DNA from: Frankiaceae bacterium
GTDB lineage: Bacteria; Actinomycetota; Actinomycetes; JADGOU01
Reading direction: 5' to 3'
Assembly: GCA_017882835.1 (NCBI GenBank)
Contig: JADGOU010000069.1
Span: 1 to 10,812, forward strand
Length of the DNA: 10,812 nt
The position numbers and the translations under genes were made by a program. Below, one piece after another: positions 1-6,092 of this stretch. The stretch's first letter is position 1, and every line of letters starts with the position of its first letter. The notes under the pieces were generated by a model. It saw only the letters and a program-made list of their open reading frames with translations. It did not search any database and was not told the origin of the DNA.

Positions 1-99
1 GCCATCGCGGTGCCGGGGGCCATCGCGGTGCCGGGGGCCATCGCGGTGCCGGGGGCCATCGCGGTGCCGGGGGCCATCGCGGTGCCGGGGGCCATCGCG
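1..99. repeat. 18-bp tandem minisatellite, 5.5 copies, in the 3' end of parB
   Basis: Five perfect copies of GCCATCGCGGTGCCGGGG start at 1, 19, 37, 55 and 73. A sixth copy is cut to 9 bases (91-99). The array begins at the first base of the window, so it may continue to the left. The period is a multiple of three and, read on the minus strand in the parB frame, each copy encodes Met-Ala-Pro-Gly-Thr-Ala. The copies are identical at the DNA level, which suggests recent expansion by slippage or unequal recombination rather than selection on the peptide alone. Confidence 0.97.
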
Positions 100-998
100 T
101 CCACAATTCGGGCCAGGTCGTCGACGGAAGCAAACTCCACCACGATGCGTCCTTTCGACCGCCCCAGCTCCACCTTGACCCGGGTGTCGAACCGGTCGGA
201 CAACCGGCCTGCGAGATCATCCAGGACAACGGCAGGGCGTCGCGGTCGTCGCGCCGCGGCGGGACGGTCGCGAACGGATACCGCCTCCTCGACGGCCCGC
301 ACGCTCAGGCCCTCCGCGACGATGCGGCTAGCCAACGCTTCCTGCTCAGCCGGATCGGGCACGGCGAGCAGTGCGCGCGCGTGCCCGGCTGATATCACCC
401 CCGCTGCGACCCGGCGTTGCACGGCCGGCGGCAGTTGTAGTAGCCGGAGGGTGTTCGTGACGTGAGAACGGGACCGCCCCACCCGGGTGGCCAACTCCTC
501 ATGGGTGGCGTGAAAGTCCTCCAACAGCTGCCCATACGCCGCGGCCTCCTCGAGCGGGTTGAGCTGTTCGCGATGGAGGTTCTCGATCAACGCGTCCCGA
601 AGCAAGGCATCGTCGGGCACCATGCGGATGACGGCCGGCACCGTTGCCAGTCCGGCGGATTGGGCGGCACGCCACCGCCGCTCGCCCATCACCAGCTCAT
701 ATCCGCCGGCCATCGGCCGCACGATGACCGGCTGCAGTAGCCCCACCGCCCGGATGGACGCCACCAGGTCCGCCAGCGTCGTCGGGTCGAAGTGCTGGCG
801 CGGCTGCCGGGGGTTCGGGGTGATCTCGGCTACCGGGATGTCGGCGAACTGGGGTTCTGAGCCCAGCGGCAGACGGCGGTCAACATCACCGCCGGCTGCC
901 GGTGGCGCGGGCGTCGACCACGGCGTACCAACCGGTTCTGCCACAGTAGGGATCAAGGCTCCCAGGCCACGCCCCAACCCACCTCGCCGTGCATTCAC
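1..998 (-). CDS. parB: Chromosome partitioning protein ParB (C-terminus beyond the window)
   Basis: ParB is the CTP-dependent clamp that loads at parS, spreads along DNA near the origin and stimulates ParA. The start is the GTG at 998, with a GGAGG seven bases upstream and the typical N-terminus [17 protein letters not shown]. Visible blocks are the GERRWRAA motif (about residues 105-112) and [14 protein letters not shown] (139-152) of the CTP-binding domain, then a helix-turn-helix for parS binding (about 165-190). A dimerisation segment, [19 protein letters not shown], ends near residue 302. After it the protein enters a tandem MAPGTA repeat (302-332) that runs off the window, so the stop is not seen. 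The canonical family usually ends close to the point where the repeat starts. The gene lies 30 bases downstream of parA, presumably in one transcript. The 332 complete codons read without interruption. Confidence 0.95.
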   Translation of the reverse strand, partial: MNARRGGLGRGLGALIPTVAEPVGTPWSTPAPPAAGGDVDRRLPLGSEPQFADIPVAEITPNPRQPRQHFDPTTLADLVASIRAVGLLQPVIVRPMAGGYELVMGERRWRAAQSAGLATVPAVIRMVPDDALLRDALIENLHREQLNPLEEAAAYGQLLEDFHATHEELATRVGRSRSHVTNTLRLLQLPPAVQRRVAAGVISAGHARALLAVPDPAEQEALASRIVAEGLSVRAVEEAVSVRDRPAAARRPRRPAVVLDDLAGRLSDRFDTRVKVELGRSKGRIVVEFASVDDLARIVDAMAPGTAMAPGTAMAPGTAMAPGTAMAPGTAM

Positions 999-1028
999 CG
1001 CGCGCCCTCCGTCCGGAACAGCCGCCGA

Positions 1029-2084
1029 CTAACCGCCCTCGGCTCGGCCGCGTGCCGCCAGTTCCACCGCGGCCGCACGGTAGATGCCTGCACCCCTCGA
1101 GCCGGGGTCGTAGGTCACAACTGACTGACCATAACTAGGGGCCTCGGAGATTCGGACGCTTCGCGGCACGACACTCCGGAGCACCACATCGCCGAAGTGG
1201 GCGCGGACCTCCTCGGCAACCTGCTCCGAGAGGCGGGTGCGGGCGTCGAACATGGTTAGTAGGACCGCGCTGATGCGCAGGTCTGCATTCAGGTGGGTAC
1301 GGATCAGGTCGATGTTGCTGAGCAACTGACCGAGCCCTTCCAGGGCGTAGTACTCACACTGGATCGGGATCACGATCTCGTCTGCCGCTACCAGGGCGTT
1401 CACGGTCAGCAAGCCAAGTGACGGTGGGCAGTCCAGAAAGATGTAGTCGTAGTCGTCGCGGACGGAGGTCAACGCGCGCCGCAGCCGCGACTCGCGCGCG
1501 ACGACGGAAACGAGTTCAATTTCCGCCCCAGCCAGGTCGATGGTGGCGGGGACGCAATCAAGTCCAGGCACGCTGGCTGCCGGTCGAATGACCGTGCGTA
1601 TCGGCACGCCGTCGATAAGAGCCTCGTACGTCGAGGGGACCCCACTGCGGTGATCGACACCCATCGCCGTCGACGCGTTTCCCTGCGGGTCAAGGTCGAC
1701 GAGCAGGACGGCTGAGCCGCTCAAGGCCAGCCCTGCTGCCAAGTTGACCACCGAAGTGGTCTTTCCGACGCCGCCTTTTTGGTTGGCGACGGCAATGACT
1801 CGACCGCCATCGTCCCCGCGGGTTTCACGTGAAACTGGACCTGGCGGGGCGGTCGGGTTGGCTTCGTCCGTCACAACCTGCTCGGCGCCGGGGCCGGTTT
1901 CACGTGAAACCGCAGGAGAGGAACTGGCACCGTCACCGCCGGGTACCGGCCATCCCAGGCCCGCAGGATGGCTCTGCCGCGGCTTGGCCCATGACGACGC
2001 CCGACCGGTTGCGGTGGCGGCGTTCGCCCAGCCCAACCCGGTCGAGGCCATCGCCAGCCGACGGTCGTCGCCATCCTGGCTCAT
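1029..2084 (-). CDS. parA: Chromosome partitioning ATPase ParA
   Basis: ParA is a deviant-Walker ATPase that binds nucleoid DNA and pulls ParB-parS complexes apart after origin duplication. The 351-residue product has the deviant Walker A KGGVGKTT (103-110), the A' motif VDLDPQGN (129-136) and Walker B IFLDCPPSLG (215-224). These are followed by IQCEYYALEG and the C-terminal DPGSRGA typical of the actinobacterial chromosomal family. The ATG at 2084 has GAGGAG about eleven bases upstream. Residues 1-95 are a low-complexity extension ahead of the ATPase fold. VSRET occurs at 59-63 and 84-88, and each copy is encoded by a parS palindrome. From memory, mycobacterial ParA also has an N-terminal extension containing VSRET, so the extension is probably translated. 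It sits 47 bases after rsmG and 30 bases before parB. Confidence 0.96.
   Translation of the reverse strand: MSQDGDDRRLAMASTGLGWANAATATGRASSWAKPRQSHPAGLGWPVPGGDGASSSPAVSRETGPGAEQVVTDEANPTAPPGPVSRETRGDDGGRVIAVANQKGGVGKTTSVVNLAAGLALSGSAVLLVDLDPQGNASTAMGVDHRSGVPSTYEALIDGVPIRTVIRPAASVPGLDCVPATIDLAGAEIELVSVVARESRLRRALTSVRDDYDYIFLDCPPSLGLLTVNALVAADEIVIPIQCEYYALEGLGQLLSNIDLIRTHLNADLRISAVLLTMFDARTRLSEQVAEEVRAHFGDVVLRSVVPRSVRISEAPSYGQSVVTYDPGSRGAGIYRAAAVELAARGRAEGG
1821..1836. promoter_or_regulatory. parS site (ParB binding), copy 1
   Basis: GGTTTCACGTGAAACT contains the perfect 14-bp parS palindrome GTTTCACGTGAAAC (1822-1835), the core of the widely conserved TGTTTCACGTGAAACA element. It lies inside parA, where the minus strand reads Val-Ser-Arg-Glu-Thr (ParA residues 84-88). 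ParB should nucleate here, about 4 kb from dnaA. Confidence 0.95.
1896..1911. promoter_or_regulatory. parS site (ParB binding), copy 2
   Basis: GGTTTCACGTGAAACC is a perfect 16-bp palindrome containing the 14-bp parS core (1897-1910). It is also inside parA and again encodes VSRET (residues 59-63). It lies exactly 75 bp (25 codons) from copy 1, so both sites keep the same reading frame. Confidence 0.95.
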
Positions 2085-2131
2085 CGAGCTGTCGTCTCCT
2101 CATCCCGCGATCAGTACCCCGCGATCGCGAT

Positions 2132-2731
2132 TCACGGACGGCGCGGGGGCGTCGTGACCGCAACGACGGTTGCTGGGTGGCGCAACCAAGCTCGCCCACA
2201 GTGTCGAACTTCTCCCCGCGCGCCAGCGGCGGCCAGCTCCGTGGCACTGGCGGCCAGCTCGGCCGTGCCTGCGGCGCCCTTGAGCGCCAGCAGCGAGCCG
2301 CCGGGCTGAAGCAACGGCAACGAAAGCGTGAGCAGCCTAGGCAAGGGGGCGACGGCGCGCGCCAACGCGACGTCGAATCGACGGCCGGTCAACTGTTCGG
2401 CTCGGGTCTGCACCACCTCGACTCGATCGAGTCTCAGCGCGGCGACGCACTCGTGCAAGAAGGCTGTTCGCCGCCGCATCGGCTCGATCAACACCATGTC
2501 AAGGTCGGGCCGAAGCAGCGCGACCACAATACCGGGGAGCCCCGCCCCGGATCCCAGGTCTGCCACGCTGGCGGCGTCGGGCACGAGTTCGGCCACAGCG
2601 GCGCAATTGAGGAGATGGCGGGCCCAGATCCGGGCGCCCTCGCGTGGACCCAAGATTCCTCGGTCCACCGCGGTGGTGGACAGCAGCTCGGCGTACCGGC
2701 GGGCGAGCGGCAAGGCGGACCCGAAGGCCAT
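2132..2731 (-). CDS. rsmG: 16S rRNA (guanine-N7) methyltransferase RsmG (GidB)
   Basis: RsmG uses SAM to methylate N7 of the 530-loop guanine of 16S rRNA (G527 in E. coli). Loss of the family enzyme is known to give low-level streptomycin resistance. Numbered from the ATG at 2731 (199 residues), the sequence shows LGPRE..RIWARHLLNC (28-43), the SAM-binding motif VADLGSGAGLPGI (57-68), the acidic-turn block LIEPMRRRTAFLHE (81-94), ARAVAPLPRLL (124-134) and LALKG (148-152). The start is uncertain. The reading frame stays open upstream to 2887, inside jag. In-frame alternatives are TTG at 2818, overlapping the end of jag, and CTG at 2800. None has a clear ribosome binding site. Family members usually carry about ten residues before the FG..L.LARRYAE motif, so a start somewhat upstream of 2731 is possible. 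The core assignment is firm. Confidence 0.92.
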   Translation of the reverse strand: MAFGSALPLARRYAELLSTTAVDRGILGPREGARIWARHLLNCAAVAELVPDAASVADLGSGAGLPGIVVALLRPDLDMVLIEPMRRRTAFLHECVAALRLDRVEVVQTRAEQLTGRRFDVALARAVAPLPRLLTLSLPLLQPGGSLLALKGAAGTAELAASATELAAAGARGEVRHCGRAWLRHPATVVAVTTPPRRP

Positions 2732-2804
2732 CAGGGCGACCGGCGGGGGCGACTCGACGGTCCGCGCCGCGGTTGACCCGGGTGGCGCTACCGAGCTCAG
2801 AGGC

Positions 2805-3374
2805 TCACGTGGGGACAATGACGACGTACCGGTCGGGCTCAACCCCTTCTGACTCGCTCCGCACGCCGTCGATCCCGGCGACCGCATCGTGCACCACTTT
2901 GCGCTCGAACGGGTTCATGGGGGCGAGCGAAGCGGGTTCGGCCGCGGTCAACACCTCGCGGGCCACCTTCGTCCCCAGCCGCGTGAGGTCGGCCCGGCGG
3001 CGCGCCCGATAGCCGCCGATGTCGAGCATGAGTCGGCTGCGGACCCCGGTCTGCTGCTGTACGGCGAGCCGAGTGAGCTCCTGCAAGGCATCCAGCGTTG
3101 CCCCGTTCGAGCCAACCAGCTTGGTCAACCGATCACCGACGATCGCCACGACCGCTCGGTCGCCCTGGACGTCCATGTCCAGGTCCCCGTCGTAGTCCAC
3201 GATGTCGAGCAACCGCTCTAGGTAGTCGCCAGCAATGTCGCCTTCCTTGACCAACACAGCGTCTGGTCGATCAGTCAGGGATGCGATGGCTGCGCCTTCG
3301 CCGTTGGGCGGAGTTAACCCAGGCTCGCCCGGCGGTCGCAGCGGGTCGGTTCGATCGGGTGCCGCCTCGGTCAC
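2805..3374 (-). CDS. jag: KH-R3H RNA-binding protein Jag (KhpB)
   Basis: Jag/KhpB is a small cytoplasmic RNA-binding protein. In other bacteria it partners with KhpA and affects cell division and elongation. It is commonly encoded directly after yidC. The 189-residue product has an acidic, Pro-rich N-terminus (1-35). A KH domain follows around 40-125, with the nucleic-acid loop reading LVGSNGATLDALQ (86-98), which keeps the two glycines of the G-x-x-G type loop. A C-terminal R3H domain holds R158 and H162 in ERKVVH and ends YVVIVPT. The GTG start at 3374 has an AGGAGG eleven bases upstream. The stop TGA (2805-2807) is close to or overlapped by the rsmG start. Confidence 0.93.
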   Translation of the reverse strand: MTEAAPDRTDPLRPPGEPGLTPPNGEGAAIASLTDRPDAVLVKEGDIAGDYLERLLDIVDYDGDLDMDVQGDRAVVAIVGDRLTKLVGSNGATLDALQELTRLAVQQQTGVRSRLMLDIGGYRARRRADLTRLGTKVAREVLTAAEPASLAPMNPFERKVVHDAVAGIDGVRSESEGVEPDRYVVIVPT

Positions 3375-3406
3375 GCGGGGTTGTCCCTCCTGCCAGCCAG
3401 TACCTC

Positions 3407-3453
3407 GGCTGCACTGGTCGGTCGGGCTGCAATGGTCGGTCGGGCTGCAATGG
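3407..3453. repeat. 18-bp direct repeat, about 2.6 copies, in the yidC-jag gap
   Basis: Units at 3407-3424 (GGCTGCACTGGTCGGTCG), 3425-3442 (GGCTGCAATGGTCGGTCG) and a partial copy at 3443-3453 differ at only one base. They fill over half of the 84-base gap between the yidC stop (3459-3461) and the jag start (3374), just ahead of the jag ribosome binding site. No hairpin of terminator type is evident. Function is unknown. Confidence 0.93.
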
Positions 3454-3458
3454 CAAGG

Positions 3459-4655
3459 CTAGTGCCGACCGCCGCGACGCCCCTTGCGCTTCGTCCGGTT
3501 GGTGTTAGGTCGACCGCCGTTGCCGCGGGTGGGGTCCGGGCGACGGGGGGCTCCGGCACCACTCCCGGAAGTGGCGCGGCGTACCGGAGCAGCTCCGGCG
3601 GAGCCGGTCGGTTGCCCGGTTGGCGGTGGTGCTGCTGTCGGCGGTGGTGCTGCGGTCGGCGGTGTCGGCGTGGGTGGGTCTTGGGGCACTGTGCCGCGGC
3701 GCCCGAACCGGCCGAGCGAGAACGCCCCAGCAAGTCCACCAAAGTGGCCGTTGGCGGCGGGTTGGCCGTTGGCTGCCAACCCCGGCTTACCGTCTCCCCG
3801 ACCGCGGTCCACCATGGGCCGTGCTCCCGGTCGCGTCGATGCCGCCGGTCGACCCGGACCAATGCTCGGTGCCGATCCGGCGAGCGCCGGTGGTGGTGGC
3901 ATGCGTCGAATGACGAAGAACTGCTGCCCCATGCTCCACAGGTTTGTGGTCAGCCAGTACAGCAACACCCCGATCGGGAACTGGAACCCGAAAACGGCGA
4001 AGGAGAACGGCATGACGTAGAGCAGAACCTTCTGCGTCATCGCCTGCGTTGGGTCGACGGGTCCGGTCCGGCCCATCATCTGACGCTGGGTGAAGAAGGT
4101 GGTCAGACCCATCAGCACGATGAGGACGACCGACAGCGTCTTCACCGAAGTAGGTGAAGCCGCGAGCTGGTGCAGTAGCGACGTCGGTGAGCTGAAAGCG
4201 GCCGCAATGGGGGCGCCAAAAATCTTCGCGTGCGCGGCGTTGTCGACCTGCTCGGGAGTAAATCCGTACAGACCCGGTCCGTTCGGTCGGATGGTGCGCA
4301 GCACATGGAAAAGGGCGTAGAACACCGGCAGCTGCAAGATGAGGGGGAGGCAGCCGGCCACGGGGTTGGCGCCGTGCTCCTTGTACAGCGCCATCATTTC
4401 TTTGTTGAGTGTCTCGCGATCACCCTTGTGCTTTCCCTGCAGTTCCTTGACCCGCGGCTGCAGCGTCTGCATGGCCCGTTGCGCCCGGATCTGCTTGACG
4501 AACAGCGGGAAAAGCAACAGCCGGATAAGCACGGTCAGAAAGACGATGGAAAGTGCCCACCCCGGACCACTCTTCGGGTCGCTGAATACGACGCTCAGCC
4601 CGCTATGGATCACAAGGATGACCCGAGTGATGATCTCGTACAGCGGGTCTAACAC
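3459..4655 (-). CDS. yidC: Membrane protein insertase YidC (Oxa1 family)
   Basis: YidC inserts membrane proteins, alone or with SecYEG. The 398-residue protein is the short actinobacterial type without the large periplasmic domain of Gram-negative YidC. Likely membrane segments are near residues 8-25, 33-53, 100-122, 172-190 and 212-240. R45 in [11 protein letters not shown] fits the conserved groove arginine. The cytoplasmic loop 54-98 is charged and probably helical. [20 protein letters not shown] (101-120) and [16 protein letters not shown] (226-241) are family signatures. The tail (252-398) is Pro/Ala/Gly-rich with two short repeats and ends in the basic stretch [14 protein letters not shown], typical of ribosome-contacting YidC tails. 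The GTG start at 4655 overlaps the yidD stop by seven bases and has AGGAG seven bases upstream (4662-4667 region). Confidence 0.96.
   Translation of the reverse strand: MLDPLYEIITRVILVIHSGLSVVFSDPKSGPGWALSIVFLTVLIRLLLFPLFVKQIRAQRAMQTLQPRVKELQGKHKGDRETLNKEMMALYKEHGANPVAGCLPLILQLPVFYALFHVLRTIRPNGPGLYGFTPEQVDNAAHAKIFGAPIAAAFSSPTSLLHQLAASPTSVKTLSVVLIVLMGLTTFFTQRQMMGRTGPVDPTQAMTQKVLLYVMPFSFAVFGFQFPIGVLLYWLTTNLWSMGQQFFVIRRMPPPPALAGSAPSIGPGRPAASTRPGARPMVDRGRGDGKPGLAANGQPAANGHFGGLAGAFSLGRFGRRGTVPQDPPTPTPPTAAPPPTAAPPPTGQPTGSAGAAPVRRATSGSGAGAPRRPDPTRGNGGRPNTNRTKRKGRRGGRH
3622..3657. repeat. 18-bp tandem repeat in the yidC tail (PPPTAA)
   Basis: GGCGGTGGTGCTGCTGTC (3622-3639) is followed at once by GGCGGTGGTGCTGCGGTC (3640-3657), with one mismatch. 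A degraded third unit, GGCGGTGTCGG, follows. On the minus strand in the yidC frame this encodes the repeated Thr-Ala-Ala-Pro-Pro-Pro part of the C-terminal tail (about residues 331-346). Confidence 0.85.
3745..3780. repeat. Degenerate 18-bp direct repeat in the yidC tail (AANGxx)
   Basis: TGGCCGTTGGCGGCGGGT (3745-3762) and TGGCCGTTGGCTGCCAAC (3763-3780) share their first eleven bases exactly, then diverge. In the yidC frame they encode the tandem AANGQP / AANGHF (about residues 294-305). Confidence 0.7.
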
Positions 4656-4978
4656 TCAGTTGCTCCTGCCGAGGTTGAGACGGCGCCCGGACGTGCGCCT
4701 CGTGGCGGGTCGCCCAAGTCTGTCGTCGAGCTCAGCCGCAGTCGCGGCACCGGGTCGTAACCGCCAGGGTGAAAGGGGTGGCAGCGCACAAGCCGTCGGA
4801 GTGCCAGCCAGGTGCCGCGAATAGCACCGTACTCGGCGATGGCCTCGGCGGCATAGCTACTGCAGCTGGGCGCGAATCGACACCGCGGGCCGAGCATTGG
4901 ACTGACCAAATGCCGATAAGCGGTGATCGTCCACAGTAGGAGCCGCGCGACCGGAGCCCGCCGATGGATCGTGCTCAC
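4649..4978 (-). CDS. yidD: Membrane protein insertion efficiency factor YidD
   Basis: YidD is a small membrane-associated protein that assists YidC-dependent insertion. The 109-residue product carries the family block [20 protein letters not shown] (residues 21-40), with its two cysteines, and the later [14 protein letters not shown] hydrophobic or amphipathic N-terminal stretch, [12 protein letters not shown], fits membrane attachment. I chose the GTG at 4978 because it forms a GTGA overlap with the rnpA stop and gives the expected length. The frame is open further upstream to 5113, but that part lies inside rnpA and is not family-like. The last seven bases overlap the yidC start, so rnpA, yidD and yidC are probably translationally coupled. 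The tail after PRLRLSS is longer than in minimal homologues and looks unstructured. Confidence 0.93.
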   Translation of the reverse strand: MSTIHRRAPVARLLLWTITAYRHLVSPMLGPRCRFAPSCSSYAAEAIAEYGAIRGTWLALRRLVRCHPFHPGGYDPVPRLRLSSTTDLGDPPRGARPGAVSTSAGATEC

Positions 4979-5367
4979 GCGGCCGTCCGCAGCACTCGGC
5001 GTAGCGCCCGGTCCAAGTCGGCCCCCAACTGGTGCGCTGGTCGCAGCGCCGCGGCCGGCAATGCTCGGACCACAACCAGTGATCCGGACGGGACTGCGCC
5101 AACCCGCGTCCACCGGACTCCGACCAGGTGTCGTAGCTGGCGGCGGACGCGGTTGCGGACGACCGCACCTCCGACCCCGACCCCCACGACGAAGCCCACC
5201 CGTGGAGGCAACGACGCGGCCGAGTCACCCTCACCGGATGAGAGATCTGCGCTGTCGTCCGATGGCAGAAAATGCACGACTACGGCACCGGCGCCGGCGT
5301 GCCGGCCTTGCCGCACGACCACGGCGAACTCGGTGGACCGGCGAAGTCGGTTGGCAGCGGGAAGCAC
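4975..5367 (-). CDS. rnpA: Ribonuclease P protein component RnpA
   Basis: RnpA is the protein subunit that helps the RNase P RNA bind and cleave 5' leaders of precursor tRNAs. The 130-residue product begins [14 protein letters not shown] and has [12 protein letters not shown] (17-28) and the RNA-binding motif [10 protein letters not shown] (71-80). The GTG start at 5367 lies 16 bases after rpmH without an obvious ribosome binding site. Two features are odd. An acidic insertion, [17 protein letters not shown], lies at 36-52. The segment before the RNR motif reads [14 protein letters not shown], where the family normally has a Ser-Lys after VGF(V/x)V. The frame is intact, so this is not an evident frameshift. 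Position between rpmH and yidD is the usual one. Confidence 0.94.
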   Translation of the reverse strand: MLPAANRLRRSTEFAVVVRQGRHAGAGAVVVHFLPSDDSADLSSGEGDSAASLPPRVGFVVGVGVGGAVVRNRVRRQLRHLVGVRWTRVGAVPSGSLVVVRALPAAALRPAHQLGADLDRALRRVLRTAA

Positions 5368-5383
5368 CGGAGCAGCCGCCGGC

Positions 5384-5521
5384 TCAGGCCGACAGCTCCC
5401 GGCGGCCCTTGGCCCGCCGGGCGGCCAGCACGGCCCGTCCTGCCCGAGTGCGCATCCGAAGCCGGAAGCCGTGAGTTTTCGCCCGACGGCGGTTGTTCGG
5501 CTGAAAAGTACGCTTACTCAC
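5384..5521 (-). CDS. rpmH: 50S ribosomal protein L34
   Basis: This is a 45-residue, strongly basic protein of the large ribosomal subunit. [20 protein letters not shown] at the N-terminus and [16 protein letters not shown] at the C-terminus are diagnostic. I chose the GTG at 5521 because it gives the exact family length and has GGAG eight bases upstream. The frame stays open to 5623, but the added residues are not L34-like. It is the first gene of the leftward block. Confidence 0.97.
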   Translation of the reverse strand: MSKRTFQPNNRRRAKTHGFRLRMRTRAGRAVLAARRAKGRRELSA

Positions 5522-5578
5522 GGTCAGGACTCCAACGGCACAGGCGGCGGCAGACTTCGCGGGCATTACAGCAACACG

Positions 5579-5584
5579 ATTGTA
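5579..5584 (-). promoter_or_regulatory. Candidate -10 element for rpmH
   Basis: The minus strand reads TACAAT, one base from TATAAT, about 50 bases ahead of the rpmH start. Sixteen bases further upstream TTCGGT is only a poor -35 match. The assignment rests mainly on the -10 hexamer and its position. Confidence 0.35.
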
Positions 5585-5781
5585 TCCGGGATGGCCGAGC
5601 ACCGAAGCGGTCGAGCGGCGCAAGCCGACAACGGCCGACGCCCATCAGACGTTCCGGTGGTTCAACAGGCCGGCTGGCGGAGCGTGGACAGACTTAACCA
5701 GAGGGTACGGATGGTCCAAGACACGGTCCGCTCCTAGTGTACTCGGCTTCAGGCGGTCAGCTCGTCTCACCACCCCCCGTA

Positions 5782-5794
5782 GTCACGCGGTGAC
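5782..5794. promoter_or_regulatory. 13-bp palindrome upstream of the dnaA promoter
   Basis: GTCACGCGGTGAC is a perfect inverted repeat with five-base arms and a three-base centre. It ends 19 bases before the candidate dnaA -35. Size and place suit a dimeric regulator, but I recognise no known operator. Confidence 0.35.
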
Positions 5795-5813
5795 CATCCT
5801 GTATCTTTCAGCC

Positions 5814-5842
5814 TTGAAGCGTCCGCATCCTGCTGTTAGCGT
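5814..5842 (+). promoter_or_regulatory. Candidate housekeeping promoter of dnaA
   Basis: TTGAAG (5814-5819) and TAGCGT (5837-5842) are separated by exactly 17 bases, matching the TTGNNN-17-TANNNT form of actinobacterial primary-sigma promoters. Transcription would start near 5849 and leave a leader of about 245 bases that contains the two DnaA boxes at 6001-6021. Confidence 0.4.
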
Positions 5843-6000
5843 CGCGGTCGCCGGCCCTCCCCCGCCACTGGTCGTGGCGCACGCGGCCCGCACCTGCCGG
5901 GCCATCTGACGGGCGCGTGTACCGGTGCGTCGTCTAGCGACGGCGTGACGCCGGCCTGCGGGCTCGGCTGTCTCGCCGTTGTGTGGCTGCGTGCACAGTC

Positions 6001-6021
6001 TGTGGATATTCATGTGGATGA
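6001..6021 (-). promoter_or_regulatory. Pair of DnaA boxes upstream of dnaA
   Basis: On the minus strand 6001-6009 reads ATATCCACA and 6013-6021 reads TCATCCACA. Each is one mismatch from TTATCCACA. They face the same way with 12-bp spacing, 72-92 bases ahead of the dnaA start. Binding here could allow DnaA to repress its own transcription, or could add sites to the origin. Confidence 0.7.
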
Positions 6022-6092
6022 AGGATCCCCGGCGCTGCTGCGACCTGGTCGACTGGCGACGAGCGGTTAGGGAAGTGGACGGGAGACATCCG

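Larger units (their letters stand above)
5522..6092. other. Divergent rpmH-dnaA intergenic region (571 bp)
   Basis: No protein gene is convincing here. The region should carry the leftward rpmH promoter and the rightward dnaA promoter. I see a candidate minus-strand -10 (5579-5584), a weak DnaA-box-like 9-mer at 5683-5691 (CTGTCCACG on the minus strand), a palindrome at 5782-5794, a candidate dnaA promoter at 5814-5842, a second odd palindrome, CGGCGTGACGCCG (about 5942-5954), and two good DnaA boxes at 6001-6021. I found no Rho-independent terminator. Confidence 0.8.

Noticed and set aside
10..465. Plus-strand frame with repeated VPGAIA at the left edge
   Set aside because: It is the antisense reading of the parB repeat. 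The parB frame has clear family motifs throughout.
2104..2129. Repeat of CCCGCGATC and the palindrome CGCGATCGCG in the rsmG-parA gap
   Set aside because: Short, GC-rich and without a terminator-like T-run. No support for a function beyond chance.
2804..2814. CTCACGTGGGG as a possible third parS
   Set aside because: Only the CACGTG centre matches. The arms lack the GTTT/AAAC of parS.
3371..3862. Minus-strand frame of 163 codons overlapping the yidC tail and the yidC-jag repeat
   Set aside because: It is a shadow of yidC in another frame. The yidC frame itself ends in a typical basic YidC tail, so no frameshift is needed. The repeat part is kept as a low-interest finding.
5979..6092. In-frame upstream extension of DnaA
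   Set aside because: The extra residues are not DnaA-like, would encode the DnaA boxes, and the GTG at 6093 has a good ribosome binding site and the family N-terminus.
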